Positions 53,843 through 62,512 of a stretch of 62,512 bases of DNA are shown here, piece by piece. The notes beneath the pieces were generated by a model that worked only from the letters and a program-made list of their open reading frames with translations, ran no database searches and was not told where the DNA came from. Source of the stretch: Tardiphaga sp. (GTDB lineage: Bacteria; Pseudomonadota; Alphaproteobacteria; Rhizobiales; Xanthobacteraceae); NCBI RefSeq assembly GCF_028290785.1, contig NZ_JAQGJD010000209.1:1-62512 (forward strand). The letters are read 5' to 3'. A program made the translations under genes and the position numbers. Position 1 is the first letter of the stretch; every line of letters starts with the position of its first letter.

Positions 53843-54289
53843 TCAGTCTGCCTTGCGGCCGCCGTCGGTCCGATCGCGCACGATCTTGAACACGCCGTGG
53901 GCGGTAGCGACGATACGATCGTCCACCTTCACCTCGGTGCTCATGAAGATCAGGCTCCTGGTGGTCCGCAGTGCCTTCGGTCGCGAGATCATCAGTTCGC
54001 CGATCCGTGCCGCATCGACGAAGTAGGTATCCATCTGCACGGTGGCCAATGCGTCCGCGCCGGAGATCGCGCGTGCGGTCATGCCACAACTGCGGTCCGC
54101 CAGCGTCATCAACACGCCGCCCTGCACGACGCCACGGCGGTTGCGATGCTTGTCCTGGCCGTGGATGGCGAATTCGTGCGTATCTTCCACCACGCGGTGC
54201 CAGACCGGCCCGACCAGGTGGATGAAGCCGTCGTCGTCCATGATCGACCAGCCGGCGGCTTCGAGTTCGGCGCGTGCCGCGTCAGTCAT
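53843..54289 (-). CDS. PaaI-type hotdog thioesterase
   Basis: 148 aa from the ATG at 54289, preceded by AAGGA. Hotdog core: RRGVVQGGVLMTLADRSCGM with the conserved Asp/Gly-rich helix, then ALATVQMDTYFVDAARIGEL. Acts on acyl-CoA thioesters; substrate unknown. It is divergent from the NUDIX gene. Confidence 0.88.
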   Translation of the reverse strand: MTDAARAELEAAGWSIMDDDGFIHLVGPVWHRVVEDTHEFAIHGQDKHRNRRGVVQGGVLMTLADRSCGMTARAISGADALATVQMDTYFVDAARIGELMISRPKALRTTRSLIFMSTEVKVDDRIVATAHGVFKIVRDRTDGGRKAD

Positions 54290-54386
54290 GCAGTGTCCTT
54301 CAGAGATCGGTATGAGCGGCCCGTCATACAAAAGCAGCGGGCGGGTGCCTAGTGCAGCCACCGCGCGGCTCGTATACTCGGCGTCG

Positions 54387-55016
54387 ATGAAGCACCCGTT
54401 CAATGCCGCCACGCGGCAAATGATCGCCGCGCGCGGCGCGACCTTTGCGCGGCTCGGCGCCGGTGCGGCCGTGCCCGGATTGAAGCGTGCGGCGGTGGCG
54501 ATCGTGCTGGCCGAGGCATCCGATGCGCGGGATACCGCTCTGTTGCTGACGTTGCGCGCCTCGGGCCTGCGCGCCCACAGCAGCCAGTGGGCGTTGCCCG
54601 GCGGGCGCTGCGATCCCGGCGAGACCCCGGTCGAGGCCGCGTTGCGCGAGTTGCACGAAGAACTCGGGCTGCATCTCGCATCGGCCGACGTGATCGGCAT
54701 CCTCGACGACTATCCGACGCGCTCGGGGTATCTGATCACGCCGGTGATGATGTGGGCGCCGCCCGGCACTCGGCCGGTCCCCAATCCCGACGAGGTCGCC
54801 TCAGTGCACCGCATAGCGCTGTCGGAGATCGCACGCGTCGGCGCCTTCGACTTCGTGGCGATCCCCGAAAGCCATCGCCGCGTGGTCCGCTATGACCATC
54901 TCGGCCAGTTCATCCATGCGCCCACGGCGGCGCTGATCTACCAGTTCAGCGAACTGCTCGCCGGCCGCGAAACCCGGGTCGCGGACCTGGAACAGCCGGT
55001 ATTCGCCTGGAAATGA
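54387..55016 (+). CDS. NUDIX hydrolase, CoA-pyrophosphatase type
   Basis: 209 aa. Nudix box G-x5-E-x7-REL-x-EELG is present as GGRCDPGETPVEAALRELHE (about 71-90) followed by ELGL. The extended ALPGG lead and LxxLP-type segments resemble NudL/YeaB CoA diphosphatases. The ATG at 54387 fits the domain; longer frames are not supported. Its 3' end overlaps a minus-strand gene by 71 bp. Confidence 0.9.
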   Translation: MKHPFNAATRQMIAARGATFARLGAGAAVPGLKRAAVAIVLAEASDARDTALLLTLRASGLRAHSSQWALPGGRCDPGETPVEAALRELHEELGLHLASADVIGILDDYPTRSGYLITPVMMWAPPGTRPVPNPDEVASVHRIALSEIARVGAFDFVAIPESHRRVVRYDHLGQFIHAPTAALIYQFSELLAGRETRVADLEQPVFAWK

Positions 55017-55185
55017 CGGGTGCGCGGGCCGCGGCCTGGCGCGGCGGCGCCCGCGACACCACGTCGTAGCAGTTCATCCGCGCGCGAAAATCCGGAAAGC
55101 CGTTGCAATCCGGCGACTCGGCCGACGCTGCCGAGGTCATGCCAGCGAATGCCGCGACCAGCATTGGAAACACATTCTTCACCAT
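54946..55185 (-). CDS. Small secreted protein, 79 aa
   Basis: Signal peptide (about 1-22, AGMTSAASAES), then a short mature part with DFRARMNCYDVVSRAP and a basic Pro/Arg tail. GGAG precedes the ATG. Short secreted proteins with the RMNCYD-type motif are common in rhizobia, with unknown function. Its 3' end overlaps the NUDIX gene tail-to-tail by 71 bp. Confidence 0.6.
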   Translation of the reverse strand: MVKNVFPMLVAAFAGMTSAASAESPDCNGFPDFRARMNCYDVVSRAPPRQAAARAPVISRRIPAVPGPRPGFRGRRAVR

Positions 55186-55302
55186 GCTGCTCCAAGGTCT
55201 TGAGACGAGAACATAGTTTTACCGCGCATTCAGGCCACGACGGGCGGCGTTCCGTCCGGCCACTGCATTCGTTTTGCGCTTCGCGCCAGCCCGACAGGTC
55301 TC

Positions 55303-56493
55303 ATGTTTTACCCGCTTCGTCCGCTGCTTGCCTCGATTCCCCTCGCCTTGCTGCTGATGGCGCCGCAGGCCATGGCGCTGGATTCCTCCGCGCTGCCGGC
55401 CGGCGTCGCCGATGCCATGGCGCAAGGCGCATCGCCGCAGGCGATTGCCGAATACCGCCGCAAGCTGGCGGAATATGAGGAGGCCCGTACCGCCTTCGAT
55501 GCCGAGGCCAAGCCGTACTGGAACGCCATCTATGAGCGGCGCAAGGTCCGCAATGCAAAGCGCCGCGATCGCGTGGCGATCACGCTCGACGACTACGTGC
55601 TGGAACAGGCGCCGCTCTATGACGGGCCGAAGCGGCCGTCCAATCCCGAGCCCGACGAGGGCACCCCGCGCTCCCGCAAGGAACTGCCGGTGGTGGCCGA
55701 TTTCATCAGCGCCGCGCAGCAGCACTTCCAGTTCACGCCGCAGCGGGTCAGCGAAACGGAATTCAAGCGCGCCTATGCCCGCGCGGTATTGGCATCCGGC
55801 CTGACGCGCGAGCAGGCGGTGCGGGTCTATTCGTTCGAGACCGGCGGCAATGGCGGCTACGACATGCAGTCTGGCCTCAGCGCTTCGCGGCCGGGCTCGC
55901 GCGCGATCTCCACCGCGATCGGCTACAACCAGTTGCTTACCACCAACAGCGTCGAGCTGGTCGCCGAGCAGGGCCACCAGATATTAAAGGTGCTGACCGA
56001 CAAGGCTGCGCAACTCTCCGGCCCGCCGCGCCAGGCAATGGAACGCAAGATCGCGGTGTTCAAGCGAATGTATGCGTTTACCCGGACCGTGCCGGACACC
56101 TGGAGCGACCACGAAAAGCTGGCCGCCACGCCGCAGGGCTGGGCCGTGCATGCGATGGTGCTGGATATCGATGTCGGCCCGCAGCTCCAGGTCCACAAGC
56201 TGCTGACTTCGGTAATCTTCGCCCGCGACAAGGGCTTCAACCGGCCGCTCAGCGCCGCCGAACTGGAGATGATGAATCTGACGGGCGACGGCACCGGGCT
56301 GGACATGGTGACGATGCCGCCCGGCATGCGCGAGCAGGTGCCGACGGCGAACTTCTTCCAGCGCGGCGGCTATGAGCGCAACCCTGTGGCGATCCGCCAC
56401 AACACGGTGGCGAAGCTGCTGGCGATCACGAATAATCGGATGGACAGCAACAGCAATTTGCCGGGCGCGAAGGAACTGGCGGCGGCGTTTTAA
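55303..56493 (+). CDS. Secreted protein of unknown function, lysozyme-like region
   Basis: 396 aa with an N-terminal signal/anchor (about 1-25, LLMAPQAMA). A charged N-terminal region (30-125, coiled) leads to a C-terminal domain holding VRVYSFETGGNGGYDMQSG and AISTAIGYNQLL. The Glu/Gly-rich and GYNQLL pattern is reminiscent of transglycosylase/lysozyme-like folds, but I cannot assign it. No family is named with confidence. Likely periplasmic. Confidence 0.75.
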   Translation: MFYPLRPLLASIPLALLLMAPQAMALDSSALPAGVADAMAQGASPQAIAEYRRKLAEYEEARTAFDAEAKPYWNAIYERRKVRNAKRRDRVAITLDDYVLEQAPLYDGPKRPSNPEPDEGTPRSRKELPVVADFISAAQQHFQFTPQRVSETEFKRAYARAVLASGLTREQAVRVYSFETGGNGGYDMQSGLSASRPGSRAISTAIGYNQLLTTNSVELVAEQGHQILKVLTDKAAQLSGPPRQAMERKIAVFKRMYAFTRTVPDTWSDHEKLAATPQGWAVHAMVLDIDVGPQLQVHKLLTSVIFARDKGFNRPLSAAELEMMNLTGDGTGLDMVTMPPGMREQVPTANFFQRGGYERNPVAIRHNTVAKLLAITNNRMDSNSNLPGAKELAAAF

Positions 56494-56530
56494 TAGTAGT
56501 GATGCACCGGCAGTGAGGTGGGCTCTTCTT

Positions 56531-56669
56531 CCTTCTCCCCTGGTGGGAGAAGGTGGCCGCGCGAAGCGCGGTCGGATGAGGGGTTACTAGGCTCGGAGGT
56601 TGTGGCACCCCTCACCCGTCTCGAACCGCTACGCGGTTCGATCTACCCTCTCCCCTTGGGGGAGAGGGA
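56531..56669. repeat. Inverted-repeat element, TTCTCCC/GGGAGAA family (copy 2)
   Basis: CCTTCTCCCCTGGTGGGAGAAGGTGG at the left and CTACCCTCTCCCCTTGGGGGAGAGGGA at the right, with inner GCGCGAAGCGCG and GAACCGCTACGCGGTTC stems. Related in design to 4781-4959. Between the secreted protein gene and the DUF4167 gene. Confidence 0.75.
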
Positions 56670-56686
56670 CGTCCGCGTTTCGCTAC

Positions 56687-57505
56687 TTACGTATTCCCGA
56701 AATCGTCGCCCGGGGTCACCGGTGCGGCGGCCGCGCCTTCGGGACGCGCGCTGTGCGGGCGGCGGCGGCGACGCGGCGGGAAGCGTTCGCCGGCGGCGGC
56801 ATCGAACGGCGCCGGGCCGTTCACCACAGGCTGCGGGCCGGTGATGAAGGACGGCAGCCGGTCGACGCTGTCGCTGATCGGCATCGCCGGCTGGGGCTGC
56901 GGCTGAAACTGCGGCTGCGGTTGATGCTGCGGACGCGGTTCGCGATGATGGTTATCGCGCGGCGCATTGTTGTCGCGCGGCTCGCGCGGCTGATACTGCG
57001 GATTCTCGCGCGGCTGGTAGGGCTGGCTGTCACGCTGCTGCTGTTCGCGCGGCGGCTGCGGATCGCGCGGCACGAAAGGCTGCGGCTGCACCGGCACGAA
57101 GCCCGGCTCCGCGCCGAAGTTCGAGAACGTCTCACCGTCATCGTCGCCATCCTCGGACGGCATTTCGTTTTCGGTGCGCGGCTGCGGCTGGTTCTGGCGG
57201 AACTGCTCCTGGGCGGCGGCGATCAAGCGGAAGTAATGTTCAGCGTGCTGATAGTAGTTCTCGGCGGCGACCGGATCACCGGAAGAGCGCGCGTCGCGCG
57301 CCAGCTGCACGTACTTTTCGGCGACATGGGAGGCGGTGCCGCGGATCTTGATATCGGGGCCGTTCGATTCGAACACCCGGGTCATCGGATTCTGGCCGCG
57401 ACGGTTATTGTTGTTATTGCTGTTGTTGTTGCCGCCGCCGTTATTGCTGCTGCGGTTGTTGTTATTCCGCATCCGCTTGTTGTTGTTATTCTGACCGTTT
57501 CTCAT
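56687..57505 (-). CDS. DUF4167 protein, Asn/Arg-rich
   Basis: 272 aa. The first 40 residues are nearly all Asn, Arg and Gly (NNNNKRMRNNNNR pattern), followed by a conserved DUF4167 segment (VFESNGPDIKIRGTASHVAE, about 44-63, and LARDARSSGDPVAAENYYQHAEHYFR, about 68-93) and a Pro/Gln-rich disordered tail. RNA binding is plausible from composition but not shown. Common next to prmC/prfA in rhizobia. Confidence 0.88.
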   Translation of the reverse strand: MRNGQNNNNKRMRNNNNRSSNNGGGNNNSNNNNNRRGQNPMTRVFESNGPDIKIRGTASHVAEKYVQLARDARSSGDPVAAENYYQHAEHYFRLIAAAQEQFRQNQPQPRTENEMPSEDGDDDGETFSNFGAEPGFVPVQPQPFVPRDPQPPREQQQRDSQPYQPRENPQYQPREPRDNNAPRDNHHREPRPQHQPQPQFQPQPQPAMPISDSVDRLPSFITGPQPVVNGPAPFDAAAGERFPPRRRRRPHSARPEGAAAAPVTPGDDFGNT

Positions 57506-57985
57506 GTCTCGCCTTTATTACCGATCCAGGATTGTCGCAGAGATTGTCGTCGTCAAAAGTTCGCTGATGTCACAGAGGTTTTGCGCGATTCGGGCCGCGC
57601 CATGCGCCCGTGTCGCCATGCAGATCGTCGCTGCACCGGTTTGCCGTCGTTCGCGTTCAACAAACACGCGTTCCCCAACCGCCGGCCGACGTCGTCGGCC
57701 GGACCAAATCATTCAACCCGCCGAAACAGGGCCAGGCTTTTGTGCGTGATTTCCGAAGCGCAATATCAGGCTTTCGTTCGCTTTGCGGTCGCAAGCAGCG
57801 CAGCTCTCAGCCATCGCGCTTAATCGGACCTGCCTGTTGGAACCTCACCCGGACGGGCTCTCTCTCGAGAATTCTGGCTTCCAGCCGTCAAACGACGGGG
57901 CGAACCAACCCTGAACCGATGTTATGACCGGAAGGTAGTCTCTCCCCGGGGATATTCCAAGCGGTTTTTTCGGGCCAATCGGGCT
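57506..57985. other. Intergenic region, DUF4167 / prmC, no gene seen
   Basis: About 480 bp. Short frames have shadow-like composition and no ribosome-binding sites. The DUF4167 promoter is expected here; no consensus pair identified. Confidence 0.45.
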
Positions 57986-58870
57986 TTATCCGGCCAGTTT
58001 GCGCCCGGTTACCGCCCGCCGAATGCCCGAAAGGTCAGTTCTGGCCGCGCCTTGCAAGACCAGCCCGGCCGCCGTCATCAGGGCTGCGACGTCTTCGCTC
58101 TGGTCGTGGCCGACCTCAACCACCAGCCACCCGCCGGACCCCAGCCGCCGCGCCGCTTGCGGCGCGATGATGCGGTAGGCGTCGAGCCCGTCATCGCCGC
58201 CATCCAGCGCCCGAAGCGGATCGTGGTCGCGCACCTCGGTGGCCAGATCGGCGATTTCCGCAGAGCGGATATAGGGCGGGTTGGACACGATCAGATCGAG
58301 GCCGCCGGCCAGCGCCGACGCGTAGTCGCAGGCAACGAATGCGGCGCGGTTCGCGAAGCCGAGATCGATAGCGTTGCGGCGGGCGGTCTGCAGTGCCGCA
58401 AGGTTGATATCGGTGCCAATGCCGCTGGCATTCCACAGCTCCGATAGCAGCGCCAGCAGGATCGCGCCGGAGCCGGTGCCGAGATCGGCAATGCGCAACG
58501 CGTCGTGTCGGCGGTTGTCGGCATCGATATGCGCGAGGGCAGCTTCGACGATGGTCTCCGTATCCGCCCGCGGCACCAGCGTATCGGCCGAAAGCGCCAG
58601 CGACAGGCCCCAGAATTCCTTGACGCCAAGGATGCGCGCAATCGGCTCGCCGGCGATGCGACGGTCGGCGAGATGTTCGAGGCGTGCGGCTTCCCCGTCG
58701 GTAAGGATGCGTTTGGCAGCGATCATCAGGCCGGTGAGTTCGAGGTTGAGTACCGCGCCGACCAGCATCCGCGCGTCGAGGTCGGGGGAGTCGATATCGT
58801 GCGCGTGCAACCGTGCCGAGAGAGTGCGGCGCGCGGTTTCGACGTTTTGTCCGGCGAAGGAATCAGCCAC
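57986..58870 (-). CDS. prmC: Peptide chain release factor N5-glutamine methyltransferase
   Basis: 294 aa. Methylates the Gln of the GGQ motif in release factors. SAM-binding IADLGTGSGAILLALLSE and catalytic NPPY (IVSNPPYIRSAEI) are present. It ends 9 bp downstream of prfA on the same strand, the standard prfA-prmC pair. Confidence 0.96.
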   Translation of the reverse strand: MADSFAGQNVETARRTLSARLHAHDIDSPDLDARMLVGAVLNLELTGLMIAAKRILTDGEAARLEHLADRRIAGEPIARILGVKEFWGLSLALSADTLVPRADTETIVEAALAHIDADNRRHDALRIADLGTGSGAILLALLSELWNASGIGTDINLAALQTARRNAIDLGFANRAAFVACDYASALAGGLDLIVSNPPYIRSAEIADLATEVRDHDPLRALDGGDDGLDAYRIIAPQAARRLGSGGWLVVEVGHDQSEDVAALMTAAGLVLQGAARTDLSGIRRAVTGRKLAG

Positions 58871-58879
58871 GCGCGCCGC

Positions 58880-59962
58880 TCACGCGTTACCCTGCGCGGC
58901 GAGCTGCGCGGCCTGATGCTCCGTGGTCAGCGCATCGACCAGTTCACCCAGCGCTTCACCGGCGATCACCTGCGGCAGCTTATAGAGCGTCAGGTTGATG
59001 CGGTGGTCGGTGACGCGGCCCTGCGGGAAATTATAGGTGCGGATCCGCTCGGAGCGGTCGCCGGAGCCGACCTTCTCCTTGCGCTCGGCCGAGCGCACCG
59101 AATCGATGCGCTGCTGTTCTGCGTCGTAGATGCGCGAACGCAGGATGTTCATCGCCGAGGCGCGGTTCTTGTGCTGCGAACGGCTGTCCTGCATCATCAC
59201 CTGCAGGCCGGTGGGGATATGGGTGATGCGGATCGCCGATTCGGTCTTGTTGACGTGCTGGCCGCCGGCGCCCTGCGCGCGCATGGTCTCGATCCGCAGG
59301 TCGTCGTCCTTGATCACCACGTCGACTTCCTCGACCTCCGGCAGCACCGCCACCGTCGCCGCGGAGGTGTGGATGCGGCCCTGGGTCTCGGTGTCGGGCA
59401 CGCGCTGCACGCGGTGCACGCCGGATTCGAACTTCAATTTGGCGAAGGCGCCGCGGCCCTGCACCTCAACGATGATTTCCTTGTAGCCGCCCATGGTGCC
59501 CTCGGAGGTGGAGACCACTTCCACCTTCCAGCCCTGCAGGGCGGCGAAGCGCTCGTACATCCGGAACAGGTCGCCGGCGAACAACGAGGCCTCGTCGCCG
59601 CCGGTGCCGGCGCGGATTTCCAGCACCACGTTGCGCTCGTCCATCGCATCCTTCGGCAGCAGCGCGACGCGGATTTCCTGCGCCAGTTCGAGCGCGCGGG
59701 CTTCCAGCGCCGGCCGCTCGGCCTCCGCCATCTCGCGCATCTCGGCGTCGGTGGACGCATCGGCGATCATCGCGTCGATCTCGGCGATCTCCCTGGTCGC
59801 CGTGCGATAGGTCTTCACCGCGTCGATCAGCGGATTGAGCTCGGCGAATTCGCGCGTCATCTTGACGTAGTTTTCGCCGCTCATCTGGCTCTGCAGCTGG
59901 GATTCCAGCGAGGCGTGATGCGCCAGCAGGATGTCGAGTTTGGCTTCGGGCAGAATGGACAT
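58880..59962 (-). CDS. prfA: Peptide chain release factor 1
   Basis: 360 aa. GGQ peptidyl-hydrolase motif at 233-235 ([10 protein letters not shown]), and the PxT stop-codon-reading region ([13 protein letters not shown], 188-200) typical of RF1 rather than RF2. It follows ptsP by 70 bp and precedes prmC, so the three are probably co-transcribed. Confidence 0.97.
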   Translation of the reverse strand: MSILPEAKLDILLAHHASLESQLQSQMSGENYVKMTREFAELNPLIDAVKTYRTATREIAEIDAMIADASTDAEMREMAEAERPALEARALELAQEIRVALLPKDAMDERNVVLEIRAGTGGDEASLFAGDLFRMYERFAALQGWKVEVVSTSEGTMGGYKEIIVEVQGRGAFAKLKFESGVHRVQRVPDTETQGRIHTSAATVAVLPEVEEVDVVIKDDDLRIETMRAQGAGGQHVNKTESAIRITHIPTGLQVMMQDSRSQHKNRASAMNILRSRIYDAEQQRIDSVRSAERKEKVGSGDRSERIRTYNFPQGRVTDHRINLTLYKLPQVIAGEALGELVDALTTEHQAAQLAAQGNA

Positions 59963-60032
59963 GGTGTGGTCTCGGGGATCGCGGAAGGAAAGGGCAGGTC
60001 GTACGGGGCAAGGCCTTGCGAAAAGAGCCTCG

Positions 60033-62300
60033 CTACAACGACAGCCCCTCGGCCTCCGCGAATTGCTTCAGCTTCTCCCGGATCGACACGCTGCCGGAGG
60101 GGGCCGCGAGCAGCGGCTCCATCATCGCGGTGGCCTTGGCCGCGTCGAGATCGAGGATCATCGCCTTGACCGGGCCATGGGCGGTGGCAGACAGCGATAG
60201 CGAGCGGTAGCCGAGCGCGATCAGCGCCAGCGCGCCGAGCGGCTGCGACGCCATCTCGCCGCACAGCGAGGCATGCTTCTTGGCCGCGTTGGCCTTCTGC
60301 ACGATCTCGCGCAGCGCGCGCAGGATCGGCGCCGACAACGTGTCGAAACGGTCCGAGACTTTCGCATTTCCGCGATCGACCGCGAACAGGAACTGGAACA
60401 GGTCGTTGGAGCCCACCGAGACGAAGTCCACCTTCTTCAGGAGTTCGTCCATCTGGTAGAGCAGGGCCGGGACCTCGACCATGGTGCCGACGTCGATCCG
60501 CTCCGGCAGCGCGTGGCCGTGCTGGCGCAGATAGGTGAGTTCGCGCTCGATAATGCTCTTGGCCTGGTCGAATTCCGCGACTTCCGAAATCATCGGGAAC
60601 ATGATGCGCAATGCACGGCCGCCGCCGGCGCGCAGCAGCGCGCGGATCTGGCCGCGCAGCAGGCCGGGCCGGTCTAGGCCGAGGCGAATCGCGCGCCAGC
60701 CCAGCGCCGGGTTCTCCTCGCTGATCGCCTCCATGTAGGGCAGCGCCTTGTCGCCGCCGATATCCAGCGTGCGGAACGTCACCGGCTTCGAGCCCGCGGC
60801 GTCGAGCACGGCGCGGTACAGCGCGAGCTGGTCGCTGGAGCGCGGCAGGCTTTCGCCGACCATGAACTGCAACTCGGTGCGGAACAGGCCAATGCCGGCC
60901 GAGCCGGTGTCCTCGATATGCGGCAGGTCGATGATCAGGCCGGCATTGATCATCAGATCGACGTGCTGGCCGTCCTTGGTGATGCAGGGCTTGTCGCGCA
61001 GCGCGGAATACTGCGCCTGGCGGCGGGCGCGAAACCGCACCCGCTCGGCGTAGGCGGCTTCGATCTCGGCCGACGGCCGGATGTAGATCGAGCCAGAGGT
61101 GCCATCGACGATGATGGCGTCGCCGGGGTCGGCGATGCCCGGTGCGTTGGCGACTTCGCCGATCGCGGGAATGCCGAGCGCGCGCGCCACGATGGAGACG
61201 TGGGAATTCGCGGTGCCTTCTTCCAGCACCAGCCCGCGCAGCTTCTTGCGGTCGTAGTCGAGCAGCGCCGCTGGGCCCATGGCGCGGGCGATCAGGATGG
61301 CGTTGTCGGGCATCTGCTCGCGCGACGGCGCATGGTCCTTGCCGACCAGTTGCCGCATCAGGCGATGGCCGAGGTCTTCGAGGTCGTGCAGCCGGTCGCG
61401 CAGATAGGGATCGGTGGAGCGCAGCATGCGGGCGCGGGTGTCGGACTGCACGCGCTCGACGGCGGCCTCGGCGGTAAGGCCCGTGGCCACGGCTTCGTGC
61501 AGTCGGTGCGACCAGCCGTGGTCGTTGGCGAACATCCGGTAGGCTTCGAGCACGTCGCGGTGCTCGCCGCCTTCGGCGACGTCGCCGCGCTCCAGCATGC
61601 GGTCGAGGTCGGCGCGCAGTTTCGCGAGCGCCACATCGAGCCGCTTGATTTCCTTTGGCAGATCTTCAGCGATGTAATTGGTGATCACGACGCGCGGCTC
61701 GTGCAACACCACATGGCCGAGCGCAATGCCGTCCGACAGGATAGCGCCAGTCTGGTGCAGCGAATGCCGCGCCGCGGGCTCGGCGCCGGGCTGTGCCAGT
61801 GCCGAGAGTTCGCCCGAGGCGATCATTTCCGCCAGCACCATGGCGGTGGTCTGCAGCGCCTCGACTTCTTCCTCGACATAAGTGCGCTTGGCGCGGTTCT
61901 GCACCACCAGCACGCCCAGCGTATTGCCGGCGCGCAGGATCGGCACGCCCAAGAACGAGTGGTAGATTTCTTCGCCGGTCTCCGGGCGGAACGAGAACGC
62001 CGGATGGCTCTGGGCGTCGTTGAGGTTCAGCGGCGTGGCTTCCGAGGACACCAGGCCGACCAGGCCCTCATGGGCACTCAGCACGGTACGATGGACGGCG
62101 TCGCGGTTGAGGCCTTCGGTGGCGTAGAGCTCGAGGGTGTTATCGACGCGCAGCACATAGGTCGAGCAGACCTCCGCCACCATATTGGCAGCGATCAGCA
62201 CCACGATCTTGTCGAGGCGCTCCTGGGCGGAGACCTGCTCCGCCATGGTTTCGCGGAGCCGTCTCAGCAAGACGCGGGGGCCACCCGACGCGCTCCGCAT
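60033..62300 (-). CDS. ptsP: PEP-protein phosphotransferase EI-Ntr
   Basis: 755 aa. An N-terminal GAF domain (about 25-165) distinguishes it from sugar EI. The phospho-His is His367 ([16 protein letters not shown]). The C-terminal PEP-binding barrel ends with the catalytic Cys region [10 protein letters not shown]. It starts the nitrogen-PTS cascade (EI-Ntr, NPr, EIIA-Ntr). In relatives the gene usually follows lysC; the region 62301-62512 shows no gene. Confidence 0.96.
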   Translation of the reverse strand: MRSASGGPRVLLRRLRETMAEQVSAQERLDKIVVLIAANMVAEVCSTYVLRVDNTLELYATEGLNRDAVHRTVLSAHEGLVGLVSSEATPLNLNDAQSHPAFSFRPETGEEIYHSFLGVPILRAGNTLGVLVVQNRAKRTYVEEEVEALQTTAMVLAEMIASGELSALAQPGAEPAARHSLHQTGAILSDGIALGHVVLHEPRVVITNYIAEDLPKEIKRLDVALAKLRADLDRMLERGDVAEGGEHRDVLEAYRMFANDHGWSHRLHEAVATGLTAEAAVERVQSDTRARMLRSTDPYLRDRLHDLEDLGHRLMRQLVGKDHAPSREQMPDNAILIARAMGPAALLDYDRKKLRGLVLEEGTANSHVSIVARALGIPAIGEVANAPGIADPGDAIIVDGTSGSIYIRPSAEIEAAYAERVRFRARRQAQYSALRDKPCITKDGQHVDLMINAGLIIDLPHIEDTGSAGIGLFRTELQFMVGESLPRSSDQLALYRAVLDAAGSKPVTFRTLDIGGDKALPYMEAISEENPALGWRAIRLGLDRPGLLRGQIRALLRAGGGRALRIMFPMISEVAEFDQAKSIIERELTYLRQHGHALPERIDVGTMVEVPALLYQMDELLKKVDFVSVGSNDLFQFLFAVDRGNAKVSDRFDTLSAPILRALREIVQKANAAKKHASLCGEMASQPLGALALIALGYRSLSLSATAHGPVKAMILDLDAAKATAMMEPLLAAPSGSVSIREKLKQFAEAEGLSL

Positions 62301-62512
62301 GTGCCGACCCCTCCCCGCAAAGCTGGCGCCGACAGATTTCGTGCGCCAGCACTAAGCCTCAGTAAAACAATAGAATTTCTGCTTCCACGCCACAAGCGGC
62401 GTAAAAGCGGACCGAATCAGATTGTCCGAAACGGCGCCACCAGTCGCAATGGCGGCCCATCAAGGCCGTATAGCGAATTGGCGCTGGTTTTGCCAAGCAA
62501 AACGCCTGCCAT
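62301..62512. other. Region upstream of ptsP, no gene seen
   Basis: 211 bp of non-coding sequence at the window edge. It probably holds the ptsP promoter or the end of an upstream gene beyond the window. No motif was recognised. Confidence 0.4.

Overview
The window is high-GC, gene-dense chromosomal DNA from an alphaproteobacterium, most likely Bradyrhizobium or a close relative in the Nitrobacteraceae. The evidence is an F0 ATP synthase operon with separate b and b' genes, the C4-pathway 5-aminolevulinate synthase hemA behind a FixK/FNR-type box, the murA / DUF2948 / hisD / UPF0262 / low-molecular-weight phosphatase / maf / yacG / tRNA-Phe block, a TTAA-N7-TTAA (CtrA-like) array, and dispersed palindromic repeats of the kind seen in Bradyrhizobium. 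No prophage, integrase, transposase, CRISPR array or rRNA was seen. Assignments rest on reading the sequence; no database search was run.

Layout. 0-2.6 kb: atpI-atpB-atpE-b'-b (minus strand). 2.9-6.7 kb: DsbA-like isomerase, a secreted coiled-coil protein, a 53-aa protein, a YjbQ enzyme and an MHS-family transporter. 7.1-11.4 kb: a LuxR-type response regulator convergent with a transporter-fused hybrid histidine kinase, resembling CrbR/CrbS. 11.6-18.4 kb: hemA, an MBL hydrolase, bioB, a chemoreceptor and an Omp25/31-type porin. 18.8-24.4 kb: a small protein, a kinase plus PLP phospho-lyase pair, mmsA and a LysR regulator. 24.4-34.5 kb: tRNA-Thr and a run of oxidoreductases, hydrolases, TetR regulators and an MFS exporter. 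34.6-41.9 kb: the housekeeping block, interrupted at 39.0-40.8 kb by a repeat-rich island with a two-gene operon and a roughly 510-bp structured element. 42.1-45.1 kb: a subtilase and a LuxR/LuxI quorum-sensing operon. 45.3-53.8 kb: histidine/urocanate utilization (hutD, hutU, hutI, then divergent hutF-hutC) and an NMT1-type ABC importer. 53.8-62.3 kb: thioesterase, NUDIX enzyme, secreted proteins, a DUF4167 protein, then prmC, prfA and ptsP.

How parts work together. The hut genes form a divergon with one HutC-type palindrome between hutI and hutF; they encode the middle of the histidine pathway but neither hutH nor hutG. The kinase and phospho-lyase probably convert an amino alcohol to an aldehyde, and the neighbouring CoA-acylating dehydrogenase could act on such a product. 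prmC and prfA form the usual release-factor/methylase pair, and ptsP encodes EI-Ntr.

The most intriguing feature is the element at about 40081-40591. It is non-coding by inspection and carries several nested hairpins, including a perfect 15-bp long-range stem and a UACG-capped hairpin. A plausible sigma-70 promoter sits directly upstream. It looks like a structured RNA or RNA-bearing repeat of unknown function.
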